From Xaviernesmea oryzae (GTDB lineage Bacteria; Pseudomonadota; Alphaproteobacteria; Rhizobiales; Rhizobiaceae): a DNA stretch of 64,000 nucleotides. Below the pieces are notes generated by a model that worked only from the letters and a program-made list of their open reading frames with translations, was not told the DNA's origin and searched no databases. The stretch is from assembly GCF_900109605.1 (NCBI RefSeq), contig NZ_FOAM01000018.1:51244-115243 (forward strand), read 5' to 3'. The position numbers were made by a program, and so were the translations under genes. Shown one piece after another: positions 26,391-33,558 of this stretch (position 1 is the stretch's first letter; every line of letters starts with the position of its first letter).

Positions 26391-27148
26391 TGAGCACACC
26401 CACCGATCCCTTCGAGCGGCTACGCCGCCTCACACGCGCCCGCGTGGCGCTGGGCCGCGCCGGCGACGGACTGCCGACCGAAGCGCTGCTGGCCTTTCAG
26501 ATGGCCCATGCAAAGGCGCGCGATGCCGTGCATGGACGGGTGAATTTCGATGCTGTGGCCTCCGCGCTGGCGCCCCTGGAGAGCCTGGGCGTCAAAAGCG
26601 GCGCCGTCGACCGCGCCACCTATCTGCGCCGCCCGGACCTTGGTCGAAGCCTGAGCCCGGCGACCGAAACGCTGCCGGAAGGGCCCTTCGATCTGGTGAT
26701 CGTGGTGGCCGACGGGCTCTCTTCCGTTGCGGTCGAACATTTTGCGGCGGAGGTGGTCACGAGACTGAAGAGCCTGCTGCCGGATCTCGCGCTCGGACCG
26801 ATCGTGCTGGCCGAACAGGGCCGCGTGGCGATTGGCGACGAGATTGGCGCGCGGATGGGCGCCGGTCTCGTTCTGGTGCTGATCGGCGAGCGGCCGGGGC
26901 TCTCCTCGGCCGATTCGCTCGGCGCCTATCTGACCTTCGCTCCGAAGCCCGGCACGCGCGATAGTGCGCGCAACTGCGTCTCCAACATCCATGCCCATGG
27001 CCTGTCGCCAGCCGCGGCGGCCGACAAGCTCACCTGGCTGATCCGCGAGGCGCTGCGGCTGAAACTCACCGGGGTGGGCCTGAAAGAGGCGGCGCCCGGC
27101 GAGATGCTGGCGGCCGAGCAGGGAAGGCCGATGCTCGACCACGGTTGA
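26390..27148 (+). CDS. eutC: Ethanolamine ammonia-lyase small subunit
   Basis: The protein has 252 residues. EutC features are present: FERLRRLTRARVALGRAGDGLPTEALLAFQMAHAKARDAVH, DLVIVVADGLSSVAVEHFAAE, GDEIGARMGAGLVLVLIGERPGLSSADSLGAYLTF and the late RNCVSNIHAHGLSPAAAADKL. It completes the adenosylcobalamin-binding site of EutBC. The ATG overlaps the eutB stop (TGATG) and AGGGAGG precedes it, so it is translationally coupled. It ends 24 bases before the convergent permease gene, with only a small GACAG/CTGTC dyad between. Confidence 0.96.
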   Translation: MSTPTDPFERLRRLTRARVALGRAGDGLPTEALLAFQMAHAKARDAVHGRVNFDAVASALAPLESLGVKSGAVDRATYLRRPDLGRSLSPATETLPEGPFDLVIVVADGLSSVAVEHFAAEVVTRLKSLLPDLALGPIVLAEQGRVAIGDEIGARMGAGLVLVLIGERPGLSSADSLGAYLTFAPKPGTRDSARNCVSNIHAHGLSPAAAADKLTWLIREALRLKLTGVGLKEAAPGEMLAAEQGRPMLDHG

Positions 27149-27172
27149 CCACACGGCGGCGCGACAGGGCTG

Positions 27173-27850
27173 TCAGTGGCCGAGGCGGGCCTGGGCGCTG
27201 CGCTTTTCCAGGTAGCCAACCAATCGCACCAGCGGCCAGAGCAGCAGAAAATAGAGAATGGCGGCGCCGATCAGCGGCGTCGGATTGGCCATCAGTGCCT
27301 GCGTATCGTTTGCCTGCTTCAAGAGGTCGGGCATGGCGACGACCGAGGCCAGCGCCGTATCCTTGAAGGTGGAAATGCAGTTGGAGGTCAGCGGCGGGAT
27401 CATCACCCGGACCGCCTGCGGCAGCACGACCATGCGCATGGTCTGCCAGAAAGAGAGGCCGAGACTGGCCGCCGCCTCGAACTGGCCCTTGGCCACGGTC
27501 TCGATCCCGGCGCGGCAGACTTCGGCCGTGAAGGCGGCCAGCACCATGGAAAGCGCGAGCGTTGCCGAGGTGAAGGAGGAGAAGGACAGGCCGACAAAGG
27601 GCAGCGCGTAATAGATCAGGATCAGCACCACCAGGATCGGCAGGGCGCGGAACACGTCGATATAGGCGATGGCCAGATATTGGATCGGCTTGGGGCCATA
27701 AAGCCGGGCAAAACAGAGCAGAAGGCCGAAGACGCTGCCGAAGACGATCGAGGCCACGCCGAGCAGCAGCGTGTTTCCCAACCCGCGCAGAAGGATGGGA
27801 AAGGACCGCACGAGCACGTCCCAATTGAAGAAGATGTCGATCACGTCCAT
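27173..27850 (-). CDS. Polar amino-acid-type ABC transporter permease
   Basis: The protein has 225 residues with about five transmembrane helices. The HisM/GlnP-type signature is LPILLRGLGNTLLLGVASIVFGSVFGLLL, with EAA loop QFEAAASLGLSFWQTMRMVVLPQAVRVMIPPLTSNCISTFKDTALAS. ATG 27850 has AGGA six bases upstream and is preferred over 27856. The binding protein lies 143 bases upstream on the same strand. No second permease and no ATP-binding protein are nearby, so it would have to act as a homodimer with a borrowed ATPase. The substrate is expected to be an amino acid or related amine. Confidence 0.9.
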   Translation of the reverse strand: MDVIDIFFNWDVLVRSFPILLRGLGNTLLLGVASIVFGSVFGLLLCFARLYGPKPIQYLAIAYIDVFRALPILVVLILIYYALPFVGLSFSSFTSATLALSMVLAAFTAEVCRAGIETVAKGQFEAAASLGLSFWQTMRMVVLPQAVRVMIPPLTSNCISTFKDTALASVVAMPDLLKQANDTQALMANPTPLIGAAILYFLLLWPLVRLVGYLEKRSAQARLGH

Positions 27851-27993
27851 GGCCATTCCTGAAGTGACGGGCTTGCCAGCAGCCTGACAAGGTCTGAGGG
27901 CCGCAAGCGGCCCGCAGAAAAGACTGCTGTCTCGATCCGCGCGGCTCAAGCGTCATAACGGACGCGGTATCGCTGCGCCGATAAACCCGCGTC

Positions 27994-28782
27994 TTACTTG
28001 GCCGCGGGCAGCGGCATGGACACCACAGTGCTGGTGCCTGCATCCGGCTCCACGCCGAACCACTTCTTGTGGATCGCCGCCAGCGTGCCGTCCGCCTTCA
28101 TCTTGGAGATCGCATCGTTGATCTCGGGCAGCAGCGGATGGTTCTTCTTGGCCATCATCGCGAAACGTTCGCCGGTAGGAATGCGCACGAGGATCTTCAG
28201 CGCCGGAATTTTCTGAATGGCGTATTGGAAGCCGGCCAGCTCGCCGGCTCCGCCTTCGATGCGGCCGTTCTGCACGTCGAGCAGCAATTCCTGCTGCTGC
28301 GAATAGCTCTTGACGTCGCTGAGGCCCAGCTTCTCGGCATTTTCCTTGGCCCAGGCTTCGCCGGTGGTGGCGGCGATGACGCCGATCACCTTGCCCTTGA
28401 GATCATCGAGCGATTTCACGCTCGAATTGGCCTTGCCGACAATGGTGCCGTCGCTGTCGTAATAGGGCTGCGTGAAGGACTGGGTCTTCAGGCGCTCGTC
28501 GGTCACCGAGATCGACGAGACGGCGAAATCGATACGGCCCGAGGATGTCGCGGCGAAGAGCGCCTGGAAGCCAAGCGGCTGGAACGTCACGCTCTTGCCG
28601 GCGCGCTTGGCGGCCTCGGTGGCAACGTCGATCTCATAGCCTTCGAACGTGCCCTGCTCGTTCTGGAACTCCCAAGGCGGATTGGCGGCATAGGCACCAA
28701 CGGTGATGCTGTCCTGCGAAAATGCGGCCGGTGCCGAGAGCGTCAGGGCCAGCAGCGCGAAAAGTGTGCGTTTGGTGATCAT
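27994..28782 (-). CDS. ABC transporter substrate-binding protein, family 3 (amino acid type)
   Basis: The protein has 262 residues. A signal peptide MITKRTLFALLALTLSAPAAFS|QDS is followed by a family 3 binding-protein fold: ITVGAYAANPPWEFQNEQGTFEGYEIDVATEAAKRAGKSV, LFAATSSGRIDFAVSSISVTDERLKTQSFTQPYY, LKGKVIGVIAATTGEAWAKENAEKL. It is a periplasmic receptor for a polar amino acid or an amine-bearing compound. ATG 28782 has GAGGGAAACC before it. It lies 88 bases downstream of the PLP enzyme gene and 143 upstream of the permease gene, presumably one operon 29986-27173. Confidence 0.9.
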   Translation of the reverse strand: MITKRTLFALLALTLSAPAAFSQDSITVGAYAANPPWEFQNEQGTFEGYEIDVATEAAKRAGKSVTFQPLGFQALFAATSSGRIDFAVSSISVTDERLKTQSFTQPYYDSDGTIVGKANSSVKSLDDLKGKVIGVIAATTGEAWAKENAEKLGLSDVKSYSQQQELLLDVQNGRIEGGAGELAGFQYAIQKIPALKILVRIPTGERFAMMAKKNHPLLPEINDAISKMKADGTLAAIHKKWFGVEPDAGTSTVVSMPLPAAK

Positions 28783-28870
28783 GGTTTCCCTCTTTCTTTT
28801 CGTTGGTCGTTTGTCAGGTTCGCGCCGCCGCTCTGCCGAAACAGGCTCTGGAGAACGTGGCACGGATAAG

Positions 28871-29986
28871 TCATTGAAGGCCGCGCAAGGCGGCAAACAG
28901 CCTGTCGATAGCCTCCGGCGCCGTGACCGCGCCCGGGGAAAGCCGAAGCGTGCTGCCGCGCGCATCGCAGAAGAGTCCTTGCTGGCGCAGGTTGGCGATG
29001 GCGGCGGCCGGCTGAAGCTGCTCGGGCAGCCGGAGCATGACGCTGCCACCGCGCTCGCCATCCGCACGCGGCGACAGGATCGTCCAGCCGAGCGCATCCG
29101 CGCCTGCCAGAATGGCGTGGGCAAGCGCCCGGTTTTCTGCCGAAATCGTCTCGACACCCCGTTCGATGGCCCATTCAAGCCCGGGGATGGAGGCGATAGC
29201 GGCGAGCACCGACGGCGTTCCATGGTCAAAGCGCCTGGCGTCGCCGGCATAAGCAAAGCGGTCGAGATCCCATGAGAAGGGATTGTCCTGGCTGAACCAA
29301 CCGCGCAGCTCCGGCTGGCACTGGCCGATCAGATCGGGACGGACCTGGAGGATACCGGCGCCCGACGCACCGCACAGCCATTTCAGCGAGGTCGAGATCA
29401 CCACATCGGCGTCCACGTCCTTCAGCGAAAAGGGCGCAACACCGACCGCCTGCGTGATATCGACCACGACGAGCGAACCGACGGCCCTGCCATGCGCGGC
29501 CAGCCGTGCTGCATCGATCCTGTGCGAGGTGGTGGACGACACGAGCGTTAGCAGTGCCAGACCGACATCCGAGCCCCAGCGCTCCAGCATATCCTCGTCG
29601 CGCACCCACATCTCGCCGGGACGCAGGGGAACGGTATCCAGTGTGAAGCCGAAGCGGCTCTGCAGCCCGGCCAGCAGGAAATGCAGGCTTGGAAAGCAGT
29701 CGGCGGCGACGAGAAGGCGCTTGCCACGCAGCATGCCATCCGGAAGCCCGCCAATCAGGCTATAAAGTGCGGTCGTGACGTTTTCGGCCGTGGTCAGCGT
29801 GCCTTCCGGCGCGTCGATCAAGCCGCGCCAAAGATCGATGAAGCGCTGCCGCAGCCCAAGCGCTGCTGGCCATTGTCCATCATCCTCGGCCGACCAGAGG
29901 GCGGAAAAGCTGGCAAGCGCTTCCGACATGCGTGCCGCCTTGCCGGGAAAGGTGCCGATGGAGTGATAGAGAAAATAACCGGACAT
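28871..29986 (-). CDS. PLP-dependent enzyme, aminotransferase class V / kynureninase-like
   Basis: The protein has 371 residues with a fold type I PLP fold. Visible elements are SSTTSHRIDAARLAAHGRAVG, VVVDITQAVGVAPF (the Asp that contacts the pyridine nitrogen) and STSLKWLCGASGAGIL, with the probable Schiff-base Lys202. GWFSQDNPFSWDL and RFDHGTPSVLAAIASIPGLE correspond to kynureninase/cysteine-desulfurase-like motifs. It heads an operon with an amino-acid importer, so its substrate is probably the imported compound. I cannot say whether it is a kynureninase, aminotransferase or lyase. ATG 29986 follows GAGG; a TTTTGATCAAAA site lies 16 bases upstream. Confidence 0.8.
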   Translation of the reverse strand: MSGYFLYHSIGTFPGKAARMSEALASFSALWSAEDDGQWPAALGLRQRFIDLWRGLIDAPEGTLTTAENVTTALYSLIGGLPDGMLRGKRLLVAADCFPSLHFLLAGLQSRFGFTLDTVPLRPGEMWVRDEDMLERWGSDVGLALLTLVSSTTSHRIDAARLAAHGRAVGSLVVVDITQAVGVAPFSLKDVDADVVISTSLKWLCGASGAGILQVRPDLIGQCQPELRGWFSQDNPFSWDLDRFAYAGDARRFDHGTPSVLAAIASIPGLEWAIERGVETISAENRALAHAILAGADALGWTILSPRADGERGGSVMLRLPEQLQPAAAIANLRQQGLFCDARGSTLRLSPGAVTAPEAIDRLFAALRGLQ

Positions 29987-30001
29987 TTCAGGCCTCAAAT
30001 A

Positions 30002-30013
30002 TTTTGATCAAAA
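30002..30013. promoter_or_regulatory. TTTTGATCAAAA palindrome, candidate GntR operator
   Basis: A perfect 12-base palindrome lies 16 bases before the ATG of the PLP gene, where bound protein would block transcription or early elongation. A matching TTTGATCAAA lies upstream of the GntR gene (31075-31084) and a half-site GATCAAAA upstream of eutB (24937-24944). The symmetric AT-rich form fits GntR/FCD binding sites. Confidence 0.6.
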
Positions 30014-30017
30014 GATC

Positions 30018-30280
30018 ATAACTTGGAGGCGTCGTCAATTGTCGCAGTCTTTGTCCAGATGAAAACCCGAAGGGGGCATATGAAGGAACGGGTGTGGAAC
30101 AAATGACGGCGCGTTGAGGCGATCATGAAGCCGCAGATGCGATGAGGAAGGGATTTCACGCGACGTTGGGCATAACGCCGGCGCGTTGACGATGCCACCG
30201 GTCTGCAACGCGCATATCTGGACGAACGGCAGCGCCGCCATAGCGCTCAAGAGCGATTTCAAAACAATAACTTAGAGGCG
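30018..30280. repeat. Direct repeat pair ATAACTT-R-GAGGCG in the 29987-30302 spacer
   Basis: ATAACTTGGAGGCG (30018-30031) and ATAACTTAGAGGCG (30267-30280) match at 13 of 14 bases, 249 bases apart, near the two ends of the 316-base spacer between the PLP gene and the GntR gene. Both copies are preceded by A-rich tracts. No gene is supported between them. They may be the ends of a small degenerate rhizobial intergenic element or duplicated regulator sites. Confidence 0.4.
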
Positions 30281-30302
30281 CAGCGACAACCAGCCGATCG
30301 CG

Positions 30303-30998
30303 TCAGGTCGAGGTGGCGATGATCTTCCGCAGAATGTCCTCGGTGCCCCTGATGTCAGCCACCAGCGCCTCGCGCGCACGGCCAGCGTCCCGCTCAGTCA
30401 GTGCGGCCAGGATTCGATGATGATGGCGGGTATAGGCCTGTGGCTCAGCCTCGCGCATCAGCGGCTCGACATGCACGGAGAGCAGCCGCATGTAGGGGCC
30501 AAGCCGCAGCCAGAGCGTGTCGATCAGTTGAAACAACACGTCCGAACCGGCCGCGCGGTAAAGAAGGAAGTGGAAGGCACGGTTGGCATCCAGCATATCG
30601 CCAACAGACCCGCCAGCCGCTGCGGCCTCATGCACGGCGATGTTGGCCTTGAGCGCGGCCAGATTGTCCGCGCTGGCCTGCTGCGCTGCAAGCTCGGCCG
30701 CGAGGCCCTCCACCGCGACGCGGGCGCGCATGAGATCGGAGAGGCGGGCGAGATTGACCGGCGGCACTCTGGCCGAGCCGTTGCGCGCAATTTCCAGCGC
30801 ATTTTCGGCCGCCAGCCGGCGCAAAGCCTCGCGCACCGGCATCAAACTCGTTTCGAACCCTTGGGCAAGCGAGGCCATGGTCAGCACCTGGCCGGGATCG
30901 AACCGGCCGATCAGCAGGGCATCGCGCAATTTGAGATAGATGGCATCCTGAACCGTTACGCGGCCCGATACCGGACCAAGGCCATCATCGCGCGTCAC
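30303..30998 (-). CDS. GntR-family transcriptional regulator, FCD domain
   Basis: The protein has 231 residues. A winged helix (TVQDAIYLKLRDALLIGRFDPGQVLTMASLAQGFETSLMPVREALRRLAAENALEI) is followed by an all-helical FCD effector domain (ARVAVEGLAAELAA, MLDANRAFHFLLYRAAGS, HHHRILAAL). Of the usual FCD metal ligands the DxxxxxH and central His are present, but the last His seems absent (EALVADIRGT). Start GTG 30998 is preceded by GGGAG; the frame continues to a TTG at 31064. It likely controls the eut/PLP/importer genes, as GATCAAA sites flank it. Confidence 0.88.
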   Translation of the reverse strand: MTRDDGLGPVSGRVTVQDAIYLKLRDALLIGRFDPGQVLTMASLAQGFETSLMPVREALRRLAAENALEIARNGSARVPPVNLARLSDLMRARVAVEGLAAELAAQQASADNLAALKANIAVHEAAAAGGSVGDMLDANRAFHFLLYRAAGSDVLFQLIDTLWLRLGPYMRLLSVHVEPLMREAEPQAYTRHHHRILAALTERDAGRAREALVADIRGTEDILRKIIATST

Positions 30999-31074
30999 GT
31001 CGAACTCCCAGGTTGCAGACTGCTCACGTCTCCTCGTCCTACAATGTGATGGCAGAAAGAACAAGCATGGATCA

Positions 31075-31084
31075 TTTGATCAAA
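31075..31084. promoter_or_regulatory. TTTGATCAAA palindrome upstream of the GntR gene
   Basis: A perfect 10-base palindrome lies 77 bases upstream of the GTG start of the GntR gene and 16 bases before the 3' end of the next minus-strand gene. It repeats the core of the site at 30002-30013 and suggests autoregulation. Confidence 0.55.
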
Positions 31085-31099
31085 CTGCTTTTAAACGGA

Positions 31100-31690
31100 T
31101 CACATGCAATTTTCGCGTGAGGCCTGCACCGCTTCGAGTATGCCGCGATAGGCGACCACGAGACCGATGACCGGCAGGCCAATGGTGATGTCGAAGGAGA
31201 AGCGGCCGCCGACATCCCGCTCGACGCCTTCACCCGAGGGCAGCAAGGCGCATGGCATGGGGCAGCCAAACAGAAACCAGCGGCGCGGGATCACCCGCAG
31301 CCTGTCATTCTCGGGTATGAGCGCCGTGGCGAAGCAGGCGGGGCCGAATCGTTCGAGCAGCAGGCCCTGCTCCAGTCCCTGCCCGGCCCACTGCCGAGAG
31401 GCCAGGATCGCGCCGCCGAAATCGCGCACCCATCGCTCTCCCCGATCTTCAGACGAGAGCGTCAGCCGTGTCGGCACGGTAGAACCCGTGGCCGGAAAGC
31501 CGAAAATCGTGCAAACAAACCGCGCTAGCGGCCCGCTCCCGCGACGGACTTCGGCATGCCCCGTCCATCGGCGCACGCCATCGCCTGTATGAAAGGCCCT
31601 GACTGCGGGCGGCAGGACATCGAAAGCGGCAGAACCCATGACCTGCCGATAGAGTGAGGCACGCGAGACGGCGACGGGCGGCGCTGTCAC
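31100..31690 (-). CDS. DUF4166 domain protein
   Basis: The protein has 196 residues and resembles DUF4166 proteins: SLYRQVMGSAAFDVLPPAVRAFHTGDGVRRWTGHAEVRRGSGPLARFVCTIFGFP, then VRDFGGAILASRQWAGQGLEQGLLLERFGP and a late RFSFDITIGLPVIGLVVAYRG. The biochemical role is unknown. There is no signal peptide; a weakly hydrophobic stretch sits near the C-terminus. It starts with GTG overlapping the stop of the upstream DCC-family gene (GTGA), so the two are translationally coupled and probably work together. Confidence 0.72.
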   Translation of the reverse strand: MTAPPVAVSRASLYRQVMGSAAFDVLPPAVRAFHTGDGVRRWTGHAEVRRGSGPLARFVCTIFGFPATGSTVPTRLTLSSEDRGERWVRDFGGAILASRQWAGQGLEQGLLLERFGPACFATALIPENDRLRVIPRRWFLFGCPMPCALLPSGEGVERDVGGRFSFDITIGLPVIGLVVAYRGILEAVQASRENCM

Positions 31691-32136
31691 AGAATGCGGT
31701 CCCGATAGATGGCCGGTGCCACCCAGCAGCTGTCCCGCTTGCCGAACAGGCGATACCGATTCCGGGCAATCAGGCGATAGCCGGCATCGCGCACTGGTCG
31801 GGGCACCAGCCTGAAAAGGCCCATCAGCCGCCAGGGATAGCCGAGGCCTTCGTAGATACTTAACGCAGCATCGCTGTCACGGCGGAGCTTGGCGCCATCG
31901 ACGACGATCATGCTGGTCGGGTCCGCAGGGTCCATGTCATTCGCGCGATAGAGCCTCTGCCCGGCCGCGCTCTGCATGGATGCCAGCCGAAAATGGCCGC
32001 GCCGGTCATGCTCCAGAATGAAGCGGGCATTGGCGGAGCACAGTACGCACTCCGCATCGAAAAGAACGATCGGTCCCGCCGTCTCGGGGCGCTGCTCCGA
32101 TTGAAGATCCTGGCGCTCTGGTGCCATGATGGACAT
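31687..32136 (-). CDS. DCC family thiol-disulfide oxidoreductase-like protein (DUF393)
   Basis: The protein has 149 residues. An N-terminal thioredoxin-like motif, IVLFDAECVLCSANARFILEHD (about 22-43), contains the family CxxC. YRANDMDPADPTSMIVVDGAKLRRDSDAALSIYEGLGYPWRLM and the C-terminal WVAPAIYRDRIL are also typical of DUF393. These proteins are predicted disulfide oxidoreductases with no settled substrate. Two in-frame ATGs (32136 and 32127) are possible. It is coupled to the DUF4166 gene by a GTGA overlap. The 258-base gap before the RND operon (32137-32394) holds no supported gene. Confidence 0.8.
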   Translation of the reverse strand: MSIMAPERQDLQSEQRPETAGPIVLFDAECVLCSANARFILEHDRRGHFRLASMQSAAGQRLYRANDMDPADPTSMIVVDGAKLRRDSDAALSIYEGLGYPWRLMGLFRLVPRPVRDAGYRLIARNRYRLFGKRDSCWVAPAIYRDRIL

Positions 32137-32394
32137 GCCTTAAGAGATCGTGCGGGCGAAGCGCTGAAAGATGACGGAGATCGTCTTCTTATAGAAGAAT
32201 TCGCTGATAGGCGAGCCCGTGGAGCGCTGCTGCGTCAGCACACCGCAGCGGGCGCCATCGGTGGGCGGTGGGAGCTTCGGCGCATCGTTGCCGACCTTTT
32301 TGCTCCATGAAAAATCCAGACATAAGTTTTTTAGATTTCAGGAACAAATCTTTCGGCTGCGCATTTCATCGCCGCTCAAGAGGGGGCCGACTGG

Positions 32395-33558
32395 ATGGGC
32401 ATTCGATCCACATATCCGCTTTCCGTGCTCGTGGTTCTGGCCATCTGGCCGGCCGCGCAAGCCAAAGCCGCCGAGGACAAGGCACAGGCCGAACCGGCGC
32501 CAATTCCGGTAACCGCGATTACCGCCACCCATGAGCGGCTTGACCGGGTGATCTATGGCATCGGCACGGTGGCGCCGCTGCAATCGGTTACGGTCCGTCC
32601 GCGCATCGACGGTCAGGTGCTGGAAGCGCCCTTCAGCGAGGGGCAGATCGTTCAGAAGGGCGATATCCTTTTGAAGCTCGACGACAGCCAGTTGCGCTCC
32701 GACCTCAACTCCGCCCGCGCCAAGCGCGCGCAGGACGAGGCGCAGTTGAAGAACGCACAAGCGGATGCCGAGCGCTACGAGACATTGGCGCAAAAGGGCG
32801 TGGCCGCGACCTCGACGCTGGAACAGAAGCGCGCCACCAGCCAGCAATATTCTGCCGCCGTCGATTATGACGATGCCATCATCAAGAATGCCGAAACACA
32901 GCTGAGCTTCGCCACGGTCACCGCCCCGTTCACCGGCCGCGCCGGCTTTCGCCAGGTCGATCCCGGCAGCGTCATCAGCGCCTCTTCCACCACCGGCATC
33001 GTCACCATCACCCAGATGGACCCGATCGGTGTCTCCTTCGTTGCGCCCGGCGACCGGTTTGGCGAGATCCGCGAGGCCATGCGCGAGGGCATCGCCACGG
33101 TGGAAGTTTCCACCACCGACGCCAGCCGAACACTGGCCAAGGGCAGCTTGAAGATCATGGACAATGCCGTGGATGCCGACAATGGCTCCATTCATCTGCG
33201 AGCCGTCTTCGATAATGGCGCGCAGACCCTCTGGCCGGGCCTGCCGGTGGCGACACGGCTGACGGTCGAGACGCGCGAGGGTGTGGTCGTGCCGGACAAG
33301 GCGCTCGCCCGCAGCCCCGCCGGGCTCTATGCCTATGTCGTCGGCAAGGACGGCAAGGTGGAAAAGCGCATGGTCACTACGGCCTTCGTTACCGATGCGC
33401 GCGCACTGGTGACAAAGGGCATCGCAGAAGGCGATCAGGTGGTGATGGATGGCCAGTCGCGCATTGGCGACGGCGTCAAGGTCGCCGTCACCCCCTGGAC
33501 CGGCACGCCCGAGGGCGCGCTGCCAGAGGGCACCGCGCAAGCCGGAGCCTCCCAATGA
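32395..33558 (+). CDS. RND efflux periplasmic adaptor (membrane fusion protein)
   Basis: The protein has 387 residues. An N-terminal signal peptide ending ...QAKAA is followed by a lipoyl/barrel-sandwich half (SVTVRPRIDGQVLEAPFSEGQIVQKGDILLKLDD), a coiled-coil hairpin (SDLNSARAKRAQDEAQLKNAQADAERYETL), the second lipoyl half (ATVTAPFTGRAGFRQVDPGSVIS), then beta-barrel and membrane-proximal domains. It is of the MdtA/AcrA type, without a lipobox. The ATG at 32395 follows GAGGGGG. It overlaps the pump gene by ATGA. No outer-membrane TolC-like gene is adjacent, so it would use a TolC encoded elsewhere. Confidence 0.93.
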   Translation: MGIRSTYPLSVLVVLAIWPAAQAKAAEDKAQAEPAPIPVTAITATHERLDRVIYGIGTVAPLQSVTVRPRIDGQVLEAPFSEGQIVQKGDILLKLDDSQLRSDLNSARAKRAQDEAQLKNAQADAERYETLAQKGVAATSTLEQKRATSQQYSAAVDYDDAIIKNAETQLSFATVTAPFTGRAGFRQVDPGSVISASSTTGIVTITQMDPIGVSFVAPGDRFGEIREAMREGIATVEVSTTDASRTLAKGSLKIMDNAVDADNGSIHLRAVFDNGAQTLWPGLPVATRLTVETREGVVVPDKALARSPAGLYAYVVGKDGKVEKRMVTTAFVTDARALVTKGIAEGDQVVMDGQSRIGDGVKVAVTPWTGTPEGALPEGTAQAGASQ

